Source: Myxococcales bacterium (GTDB taxonomy: Bacteria; Myxococcota_A; Polyangia; Polyangiales; Polyangiaceae). From it: DNA of 64,000 nucleotides. Made by a program: the position numbers and the translations under genes. Where the stretch lies: positions 1 through 64,000 of the forward strand of contig CAHJWM010000025.1 of NCBI GenBank assembly GCA_903642325.1. The letters are read 5' to 3'. The notes under the pieces were generated by a model, which ran no database searches, was not told where the DNA came from, and saw only the letters and a list, made by a program, of their open reading frames with translations. Shown here piece after piece: positions 26,446 to 33,469 of this stretch (position 1 is its first letter; every line of letters starts with the position of its first letter).

Positions 26446-26624
26446 GTCTATTCGTGAAACGGATTCACGGCTGCGGCAACTGCCAGCGACCTACCGAGGC
26501 TCGCGCAGAGCATGCAGGATGATTGAGCAGCGAACGCCGCTCCGAGGCCGCTGCCTCACGGGCGCTTGGTCATTCGGACCCGGCGTGGCCGCGAGCCTGT
26601 TTCTCATTCGAGGTTCCGTCGACC

Positions 26625-27620
26625 ATGCGTTCTCTCCCCTTCGCTCCGCTTGCTATTTTAGTCCTCGCTGCCGCTTGCGCGAGCGCAGCTCCGCCCCCCA
26701 GTGCGGTTCACGCCGCGGCTGACAACGCGCGGCCGACAGCGGCTCCCGCCCTCGTCGCCCACTTCGACGCTTCCGTGGGCGAGCTGCCCGAAGGCCTCGC
26801 GCTCACCTCGGACGCAGCGTTCGTTGGATTTGCGCCGACGAGCCGCGTGGTGCGCGTGGACGCGGCAACCGGCGCGGTCACGCCGTTTGGACAGCTGCCC
26901 ACGCCGATTGCGGGCAAAGGCTTCATGACCGGTCTCGCATCGGCGAAGACGGGCGAGATCTATGCGGGTCTCGCTTCGTTCGTGCCCGAAGTGCAAGCGG
27001 GGATTTACCGCATCGCCAAGTCCGGCGGCGCGGCCACCCTGTTCGCCAAGGACGCGGCGCTGCCCTTTCCCAACGCGCTCGCCTTCGACACAGACGGTTC
27101 GTTGTTTGCCACGGATTCTGGCACCGGCAGCGTGTTTCGCATCGACCCGGCGGGCCACGCAGAGCGCTGGGCTTCGGGCCCGGCGCTGACGGGGGACAAG
27201 GAGGCGTGCGGCGCAGCGGGGCCAGGCTTTGCAATCGGCGCCAACGGCCTCATCGTCGAGCCAGACGCAGTTTATGTGGTGAATATGGATCACGCGACTC
27301 TGCTCAAAATTCCGCGCACCCCGGCGAACGGCGCAGGTGAGCCCGTGGTCCTTGCCGGCCCAGATTGCTCAGCGCTCGGCGGCGCGGACGGGTTGACGCG
27401 AGCGCCCGACGGCTCGTTCGTGGTCGCCGTCAATCGGCAGAACAAGATCGTTCGCGTCAGCGCGAACGGAGGCGTGAGCACGCTGGTCAGCGGCCCGCCC
27501 CTCGATTTCCCGGCCACCGTCGCGTACCGCAGCGACACTCTCTTTGCCACCAACTTTGCCCTCAAGAACGCGAGCGCGGGTAAGCCCGCGCTACCGGGGT
27601 TGCTGCGGATTTTGGACTGA
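26625..27620 (+). CDS. Exported SMP-30/gluconolactonase-like beta-propeller protein
   Basis: A protein of 331 aa with a signal peptide (MRSLPFAPLAILVLAAAC) whose Cys at 18 could be lipidated, though the lipobox is weak. The rest shows repeated propeller blades: ELPEGLALTSDAAFVGFAPTSRVVRVD, FPNALAFDTDGSLFATDSGTGSVFRID, GANGLIVEPDAVYVVNMDHATLLKIP, ADGLTRAPDGSFVVAVNRQNKIVRVS. The blades resemble SMP-30/strictosidine-synthase-like proteins. The reaction is unknown; lactone hydrolysis is possible. It is divergent from the LysR gene. Confidence 0.8.
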   Translation: MRSLPFAPLAILVLAAACASAAPPPSAVHAAADNARPTAAPALVAHFDASVGELPEGLALTSDAAFVGFAPTSRVVRVDAATGAVTPFGQLPTPIAGKGFMTGLASAKTGEIYAGLASFVPEVQAGIYRIAKSGGAATLFAKDAALPFPNALAFDTDGSLFATDSGTGSVFRIDPAGHAERWASGPALTGDKEACGAAGPGFAIGANGLIVEPDAVYVVNMDHATLLKIPRTPANGAGEPVVLAGPDCSALGGADGLTRAPDGSFVVAVNRQNKIVRVSANGGVSTLVSGPPLDFPATVAYRSDTLFATNFALKNASAGKPALPGLLRILD

Positions 27621-27749
27621 GCCGCGAGCAACGGGAGAGTACAGACCCGCGCCGGCCAGGGCTGGCGCGGCGTCCCGCCGAGCGTAGCCCGGTCGAGAGG
27701 ATCCTGCCAGAGAATCACCGGTACGGAGTGGCGGCGGTCATCGCCCTGA

Positions 27750-27781
27750 AGACTGGAATACCCTGGGGGGTATTCCAGTCT
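27750..27781. terminator. Perfect 14-bp hairpin between convergent genes, probable bidirectional terminator
   Basis: AGACTGGAATACCC (27750-27763) pairs perfectly with 27768-27781 around a 4-base TGGG loop. It lies between the convergent stops at 27620 and 27802. No strong T-run follows on either strand, so terminator function is likely but not certain. Confidence 0.6.
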
Positions 27782-27801
27782 AGCGCTTCATCGATGACTC
27801 C

Positions 27802-28338
27802 TCAGGGCTTCAGCAGCTCTGTTCGGTATTCGGGGGCAATTTGTTCAGCCTTCTTCATGAACTCCGCTTGGTCTTCCTTGCTCATCTTGGGAGCCGGTGA
27901 AGTTCGGCTCTCTACGGGCGAACCGATGGCCATGAAGAACTCCTCCTGCCCGGCCGGCGAGCACATACACAGCATGCGAGCCTGGCTCTTTTCGGGGTTC
28001 GTGAAAAAATGCGGCGCATTGGCGGGAATGTTGACCGTCATGCCCGCCTTCACGACCGTCTTCGCTCCGCGGAACGTGAATTCGATCTCGCCCTCGAGCA
28101 GCGTGAACATCTCTTCGAAGTCATGCCGATGAGGACCGGGCCCGCCGCAAAAGGGCACGCTCATATCAATCAAGCAGTAACGGCCCGCGGTCTCGGCGCC
28201 CGACAGCAAGATCGTGTAAGTGTCCCCGACCACGGCCACGTGGCGTAGTTTCGGGTCGTCCGGATCGATGACGGATAGCCGGCGATTGGGATCATCGGCG
28301 GGAACTGAGGAACCCGGCTGAGTGGTGGTGCTGGACAT
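27802..28338 (-). CDS. Cupin domain protein
   Basis: A single-domain cupin of 178 aa. The metal-binding motifs are PGPHRHDFEEMFTLLEGEIEF (two His and a Glu) and the second-motif region NIPANAPHFFTN (His). The substrate is unknown; many proteins of this form are small-molecule binders or dioxygenase-like. The ATG at 28338 has AGGAG five bases upstream. It lies directly after the truncated NmrA-like gene on the same strand, so it may be expressed from that gene's promoter. Confidence 0.88.
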   Translation of the reverse strand: MSSTTTQPGSSVPADDPNRRLSVIDPDDPKLRHVAVVGDTYTILLSGAETAGRYCLIDMSVPFCGGPGPHRHDFEEMFTLLEGEIEFTFRGAKTVVKAGMTVNIPANAPHFFTNPEKSQARMLCMCSPAGQEEFFMAIGSPVESRTSPAPKMSKEDQAEFMKKAEQIAPEYRTELLKP

Positions 28339-28398
28339 TTCATCTCCTATGGGCGTTGGTGAAAATTGAGCCGCACTCGGTGACCGGGAATGCGGCAT

Positions 28399-28704
28399 TC
28401 ATGCAGAGGTGACCCCCGCCGCGATCGCCGCTGCGACCAGTGATTTGCCGACCTCGGCCTCGCCTTCGAGAAATGCCGGCGCGATGTAGAATATTGCGGT
28501 CACGCCCTCTAACGCGCGCTCCATCGCCGCGCGGTCGCGCAGATCGCCAAGCGCGATCTGCGATGCGCCGCGCGCGCGGACTGCATCCGCGGCTCGGGGG
28601 TCGCGAATCAGCCCGCGGACTTCTGCTCCACGCGCTGCGAGCGCAGGGACCACGAGCCCCGCAAACTTGCCGTCTGCTCCAACCGCTAAGACTGTGCCGC
28701 TCAT
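28399..28704 (-). pseudogene. NmrA-like NAD(P)-binding protein, C-terminally truncated
   Basis: Only 101 aa long, against about 290 for the family. It has the expected N-terminus (TVLAVGADGKFAGLVVPALAARGAEVRGLIRDP, then LGDLRDRAAMERALEGVTAIFYIAP) and ends abruptly after AAAIAAGVTSA, where homologues continue into the substrate domain. An AGGAAG ribosome-binding site precedes the ATG. The remaining two thirds are absent; only about 60 bases separate the stop from the cupin start. It reads as a deletion remnant, though a short Rossmann protein could still be made. Confidence 0.7.
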
Positions 28705-29065
28705 GCTGATCTTCCTAGTACGGAATGGCGTGTTTAGGTCGACCCGCAGACGCAACTCAGCGTGCCGCGCGCGAGACAATCGAATTTTAGCGCCGCTGGC
28801 TAAAGACGAGGCAGCGGACAGATCTTCGAAATTCGCCTTCGGGAGCACGCCGTCATGTCATTGCGCGTGTCCAATTCGTTTCGTGGACGCTTGATTGTCC
28901 CAATAAAGCTAGCAGGTCACGTTTTGAGCCGGTTTAGCTCACCCGGAGGTGGCCCCGAGCGCGCAGCAAGAGCCAATGCTGCGGGCGGCCACTCCGCGCC
29001 CCCGCGAGTTGCGATGCCGGTTTGCGAGCGCCCACTCTCTTTGGCCTGCGCGCTTGGCCAACCAC
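28705..29065. other. Intergenic stretch without a supported gene
   Basis: Should contain the promoter of the minus-strand NmrA-remnant/cupin unit and the end of the FMN reductase transcript. No clear promoter, hairpin or RNA gene was seen. Confidence 0.4.
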
Positions 29066-29626
29066 TCAGGGGCGCAAGGCACGCAACGCTTCGGTCCAGC
29101 GGGCCAGCTCATCCAGCATCGCGACGCTGGCTTTTTCGAGTGCTTCGGAGCCGTTGAACACGCCGTTGTCCATCAGTTGTGAGAAGAAGGTAATGGTGAC
29201 GGCCTCTGGGATGGGCATGACCTTGAGCGTGCACAGCGTTTGCTTGAGCATTTGCACCGCCCGCATGCCGCCGGAGATGCCGCCGTAGCTCACGAACGCA
29301 GCCGGCTTGTACGTCCACTCGCTGAATAAATAATCGATGGCGTTGAGTAGGGCGGGCGGCGGGCTGTGGTTGTATTCGGGCGTCACGAAGATGAAGGCGT
29401 CCGACGCCTTCACGATTTGACTCCAGGCCTTGGTGTGATCATTCGCGTAATCGCCCAGGCGCGGATGCTTCGGCTCGTCGAGCAGCGGTAGGTTCAGCGC
29501 TTTGAGGTCGACGAGCTCTACGTCCAGCTTGCCGTGACGCTTGGCTTGTTCGAAGAACCATTGCCCGATCGGTAAGCCGACGCGGCCGGGGCGCGTGCTG
29601 CCGATGATGACGCTGACTTTGCTCAT
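29066..29626 (-). CDS. NADPH-dependent FMN reductase family protein
   Basis: A flavodoxin-fold protein of 186 aa. It has the FMN phosphate loop GSTRPGRVGLPIG near the N-terminus, TPEYNHSPPPALLNAIDYL and SYGGISGGMRAVQML. These are the marks of the NADPH-dependent FMN/quinone/azo reductase family (ArsH/ChrR/YieF-like). A role in quinone, chromate or flavin reduction is plausible; the true substrate is unknown. It is divergent from htpG with 68 bases between starts. Confidence 0.93.
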   Translation of the reverse strand: MSKVSVIIGSTRPGRVGLPIGQWFFEQAKRHGKLDVELVDLKALNLPLLDEPKHPRLGDYANDHTKAWSQIVKASDAFIFVTPEYNHSPPPALLNAIDYLFSEWTYKPAAFVSYGGISGGMRAVQMLKQTLCTLKVMPIPEAVTITFFSQLMDNGVFNGSEALEKASVAMLDELARWTEALRALRP

Positions 29627-29694
29627 CGCGTTTTACTACCACTTGACACCCGAAACAGGAGGGCCATTTTGCTCGCCGTAACCCGGGAAGAACC

Positions 29695-31617
29695 ATGAGC
29701 GAAGCCAGCACCACGACCCATTCCTTCAAGGCCGAGGTCAGCCAAGTGCTGCACTTGGTCGTCAACTCGCTGTACAGCCACAAGGAGGTCTTTTTGCGCG
29801 AGCTCGTCTCGAACGCCTCCGACGCGCTAGACAAGCGTCGGTTCGAGGCCGTGACGCATCCGGAGCTCGCCGCCGCGAGCGAGCTGAAGGTCCAGATCAG
29901 TGCCGACCCCGCCCACGGCACGCTGACCATTTCCGACAATGGCATCGGCATGAACGCGAGCGAGCTGGAACAAAATTTAGGTACCGTCGCCCGCTCTGGC
30001 ACGCGCGAATTTTTGAGCAAAGTCGCCAAGGCTCGTGAGGCGAGCGATCAAGGCTTGCAACTGATTGGGCAATTCGGAGTGGGCTTTTACAGCGCATACC
30101 TGGTGGCCGACCGCGTGGACGTGATCACGCGCCGCGCCGACGAGGAGGCCGCGTTTCGCTGGAGCTCGGACGCTCAAGAGTCGTTCACCATCGAGCCTGC
30201 CGAGCGCGCCGAGGCGGGCACCACGCTCGTCTTGCACCTGAAAGAAGAGCAAAAGGAATTTTTGGGCGAGCACCGTCTGCGTGAGCTCGTGCGGCGTTAT
30301 TCGGACTACATCGGTCATCCCATCGAGCTCAGCGTTCCCGCTCGAGCCAAGGGCAAAGACGAGGAGCCTGCCGAGGCCCTTCCGCCGACCTTCGAGCGCA
30401 TCAATCAAGCGAGCGCACTCTGGCAGCGCTCCCCGAGCGAAGTGACCGAAGAGCAATACACCGAGTTTTATCGACACCTGACCCACGATTTCGAACCGCC
30501 GCTCGGTCATCGGCATTTCAAGGTGGAAGGCACGCAGCTCTTTGCGGGGCTGCTGTTTCTGCCAAAACGCGCTCCCTTCGATCTGTACGACCCTGCGGCC
30601 AAACACGGCATACGCCTGCACGTGCGTCGCGTCTTCGTGATGGATGACTGCGCGGAGCTCTTGCCCAACTTTTTGCGCTTCATTCGCGGCGTCATCGACA
30701 GTGAGGATTTGCCGCTCAACGTGTCGCGCGAGATTCTGCAAGATTCCAAGCTCGTGCGGGTGATCAAAAAACAGGTCGTCAATCACAGTTTGTCGATGAT
30801 TGAAGACCTGGCCGGCAAAGACAGCACCGTATTCGCCAAGTTTTGGAGTGATTTCGGCGCGGTGATCAAAGAGGGGCTGCACTTCGAGAGTGAGCACCGC
30901 GAGCGCATCGCCAAGATCGTGCGTTATGAATCGTCCACGCAGGCGGGCCTCACTACGCTCGGCGAGTACGTCGCGCGGATGAAGGACAATCAGAAGGCAA
31001 TCTATTACGCGACCGGCACATCCCGGGCCCTGTTGGATTCGAGCCCGCACCTCGAAGCGCTGAAAAAGCGCGGCTACGAAGTGCTGTTCATGACGGACGG
31101 TGTCGACCCCTTTGCGGTCACGAGCTTGGGCGAATTCGAGGGGAAGCCGCTCGTTTCGGCGATGGACGAGAATCTAGATTTGGGCGACGAAGAGCTGAGT
31201 GAAGAGCAGCGCGCCACCGAGGCCGAGCAGAAGAAGCAGGCGGAGCCGCTGGTGGAGCGGTTCAAGGCGGTGCTTGCCAGCAAGGTGGGTGAGGTGCGGC
31301 TGTCCACACGCTTGACGGACTCACCGGTGTGTTTGGTCGTGCCGGACGGTGGCATTGCTCCGCACATCGAGCGCTTGATGATGGCTCGCCAAATGGGCAT
31401 GCCGCCGCAGAAGCGGATCTTGGAGTTGAACCCGGGCCATCCGTTGATTCAAAACCTCGAACGCCAGGACCACGTGGACCCGGGCAGCGTCGCCTCGTGG
31501 ATCGAGCTCTTGTACGATCAAGCGCTGATCGCTGAAGGCTCGCCGTTGGAAAACCCTGCCGCGTTCGCGCAACGGCTAACGACATTACTCACGAGCGCGA
31601 GCGGCGCAAGCGTGTGA
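29695..31617 (+). CDS. htpG: Molecular chaperone HtpG (Hsp90)
   Basis: Full-length 640-aa bacterial Hsp90. The GHKL ATPase domain has ELVSNASDALDK, DNGIGM, the lid GTVARSGTREF and GQFGVGFYSAYLVAD. The middle domain has LYDPAAKHGIRLHVRRVFVMDDC and the catalytic-Arg region LPLNVSREILQDSKL. The C-terminal dimerization part ends with LLYDQALIAEGSPLENPAAFAQRL. Cytoplasmic, homodimeric. No heat-shock promoter was identified with confidence in the short upstream gap. Confidence 0.98.
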   Translation: MSEASTTTHSFKAEVSQVLHLVVNSLYSHKEVFLRELVSNASDALDKRRFEAVTHPELAAASELKVQISADPAHGTLTISDNGIGMNASELEQNLGTVARSGTREFLSKVAKAREASDQGLQLIGQFGVGFYSAYLVADRVDVITRRADEEAAFRWSSDAQESFTIEPAERAEAGTTLVLHLKEEQKEFLGEHRLRELVRRYSDYIGHPIELSVPARAKGKDEEPAEALPPTFERINQASALWQRSPSEVTEEQYTEFYRHLTHDFEPPLGHRHFKVEGTQLFAGLLFLPKRAPFDLYDPAAKHGIRLHVRRVFVMDDCAELLPNFLRFIRGVIDSEDLPLNVSREILQDSKLVRVIKKQVVNHSLSMIEDLAGKDSTVFAKFWSDFGAVIKEGLHFESEHRERIAKIVRYESSTQAGLTTLGEYVARMKDNQKAIYYATGTSRALLDSSPHLEALKKRGYEVLFMTDGVDPFAVTSLGEFEGKPLVSAMDENLDLGDEELSEEQRATEAEQKKQAEPLVERFKAVLASKVGEVRLSTRLTDSPVCLVVPDGGIAPHIERLMMARQMGMPPQKRILELNPGHPLIQNLERQDHVDPGSVASWIELLYDQALIAEGSPLENPAAFAQRLTTLLTSASGASV

Positions 31618-31909
31618 CCGGGCTTACAGCAGCAGCACAACCGCGCTCGCCTACATTGTCGTTGCGGGGGGTGGAGGAGATTCACCCTCGCGGTTGATGA
31701 TGCGACCACACGCCGCTGAGCAAGCCGAGGATTTCGCCGACTTCTCGCGCAAAGTGGGAGCGGGAGCCAGCACGCGCTCATAAACGGTTTCAGTGCCTGC
31801 CAGCTAAAGACGACTCCTCAGTGCGACGTATCGGAAACGGTAGGGCGCCCAGCATTCGACAATGCGTGGCTCGCTCGCTAAAGTTGTGCGGCTCTGAGGT
31901 GCTCTAAAT
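31618..31909. other. Intergenic stretch after htpG
   Basis: No supported gene, repeat or strong hairpin was seen in this segment. Confidence 0.4.
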
Positions 31910-32293
31910 ATGGCAAGAAAAGTCAAAGGCATGGTTCGTCTGGCGGGGGTCACGTACCGCATCGTGCGCGTGGCGGTCGGCTCGTATTCAGTCGTGCGCA
32001 TCAGCGATGATCGCGACGTGGGCGGCTTCAGCTTGGCGCCCGCGCTCGGCTTCGAAACGCGCGGGCTTGACCTTGGGCTGCTGCGTGAAGTGGCGCGTCT
32101 TGCCATTCACACCGCCAAGACCAGCTACGTGGGCTTCGCCCGTCCAGACTTGGCGGTCATCGACGCCGGCATGGCGGCGGCAACGAGCGCTGCCGCGACC
32201 GATGGGCGCACGGCTGCGCCGAGCGCTGCTTCCGCGAGCGCGGCGGCGCGTCGCCCGAGTAGCATGCCGCCGGCGGTTCCTCGAGCGACCTGA
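31910..32293 (+). CDS. Hypothetical protein with Ala/Ser-rich tail
   Basis: A protein of 127 aa not recognised. The first 85 residues look like a small folded domain (GMVRLAGVTYRIVRVAVGSYSVVRISDDRDVGGFSL, then LREVARLAIHTAKTSYVG), followed by a low-complexity Ala/Ser/Arg tail. There is no signal peptide or membrane segment. It lies 8 bases before the GTG start of the sirtuin gene, suggesting co-transcription. Confidence 0.6.
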   Translation: MARKVKGMVRLAGVTYRIVRVAVGSYSVVRISDDRDVGGFSLAPALGFETRGLDLGLLREVARLAIHTAKTSYVGFARPDLAVIDAGMAAATSAAATDGRTAAPSAASASAAARRPSSMPPAVPRAT

Positions 32294-32301
32294 GCTGCCG
32301 G

Positions 32302-33207
32302 GTGAGCTCCGCTGTGCCGCTCGGCCACGCTGGCTCTGGCGCTAAATCCGTCGTTGAGCTCGGTGAGCTGATGGTCGCGCTCAGAGCGGAGCTTGCGCTC
32401 GGGCAAGTCTTGGTGTTGACCGGCGCGGGGGTCAGCACCGACTCGGGCATCCCTGGTTATCGCGACGAGCATGGCGTTTGGAAAGGGCGCCCGCCCATTC
32501 AATACCGGGAGTTCGTCGAGTCCGAGGCGCGGCGGAAGCGTTACTGGGCGCGCAGCCTGGTGGGCTTCCCGGTTATCTCTCGCGCGGCACCAAACCCCGC
32601 GCATTCCGCCCTTCGCGACCTGGAAGCGCGCGGCCTGCTCACGCTGTTGGTCACGCAAAACGTCGACGGCCTGCATCGCCGTGCGGGTAGCGAAGCGCTC
32701 GTGGATTTGCACGGCCGGTTGGACCAGGTTCGTTGTTTGGGTTGTGAAGCCCTCACTGAACGCGCAGATCTTCAGTCCGAGCTCCTTTTGCGCAATCCCG
32801 ACTTCGAGCGCGCCACGGCCGAGATGAAGCCCGACGGTGACGCCGAGCTGGCGAATGTGAACTACGACCGATTTCAGGTCCCCCCATGCGTCACCTGCGG
32901 CGGCATGCTCAAGCCGCACGTGGTCTTTTTCGGCGAAAATGTACCCAAGCCGCGGGTGGAACAAGCCATGAAGGCGCTCGAGCGCTCTCGGCTACTGCTG
33001 GTCGTCGGCTCGTCCTTGACGGTATTTTCCGGTTTTCGATTCGCGCGTGCGGCCGCGCGTCTAGGGATCCCGATTGCCATCATCAACCGCGGGGTCACTC
33101 GCGCGGATGAGCTGTCTCGGCTGAAATTGAACGGCGATATCGCCAGCATCCTGAGCGAGCTGTCGCGCGCCGGCGGAGGGCCATCCGCCGGCCCTTGTGC
33201 GGGCTAG
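32302..33207 (+). CDS. Sir2 family NAD-dependent deacylase (sirtuin)
   Basis: Sirtuin of up to 301 aa. Motifs: GAGVSTDSGIPGYRDEHGVW (NAD loop), TQNVDGLHRRAG, the catalytic His in LHGRL, and a zinc site of CLGC and CVTC separated by an unusually long segment of about 50 residues. KPHVVFFGENVP and VVGSSLTVFSGFRFA complete the Rossmann part. The GYRDEHGVW form and long zinc insert point to the SIRT4-like class II. The GTG at 32302 or the ATG at 32371 could be the start; the conserved fold begins near the latter. Confidence 0.93.
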   Translation: MSSAVPLGHAGSGAKSVVELGELMVALRAELALGQVLVLTGAGVSTDSGIPGYRDEHGVWKGRPPIQYREFVESEARRKRYWARSLVGFPVISRAAPNPAHSALRDLEARGLLTLLVTQNVDGLHRRAGSEALVDLHGRLDQVRCLGCEALTERADLQSELLLRNPDFERATAEMKPDGDAELANVNYDRFQVPPCVTCGGMLKPHVVFFGENVPKPRVEQAMKALERSRLLLVVGSSLTVFSGFRFARAAARLGIPIAIINRGVTRADELSRLKLNGDIASILSELSRAGGGPSAGPCAG

Positions 33208-33250
33208 CGCGGGCGCAAGCGGCGCTACCGCCGGTAGCACGGGCGCAAGC
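33205..33250. repeat. 16-bp direct repeat with internal hairpin after the sirtuin gene
   Basis: TAGCGCGGGCGCAAGC (33205-33220) recurs as TAGCACGGGCGCAAGC (33235-33250), 15 of 16 identical, 30 bases apart. Between and overlapping them GCTACC-gcc-GGTAGC (33224-33238) forms a 6-bp stem. A terminator or a small repeat element are both possible. Confidence 0.5.
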
Positions 33251-33469
33251 TGATGCGCCGGCGCGTCTTCTCTGGCGGTAACATTCCATGCTTTGCTCAA
33301 CTATTCGTTCACGAAGGCGCCGCTGACGCTGAATCCATCGCGGCCGTTTGGTCTTGAGGACACCAAGAAGCGGCACGGACAGTTGGCACAGGTGTGTCGC
33401 GCAGACGGTGCCCACGGAGCTCCACGCATGGTCATCGGTTTCAGGACGGATCGCAACGCGCTCCATGTG

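Noticed and set aside
29977-31050. 357-codon minus-strand frame inside htpG
   Set aside because: Shadow of htpG, which is complete and motif-rich on the other strand.
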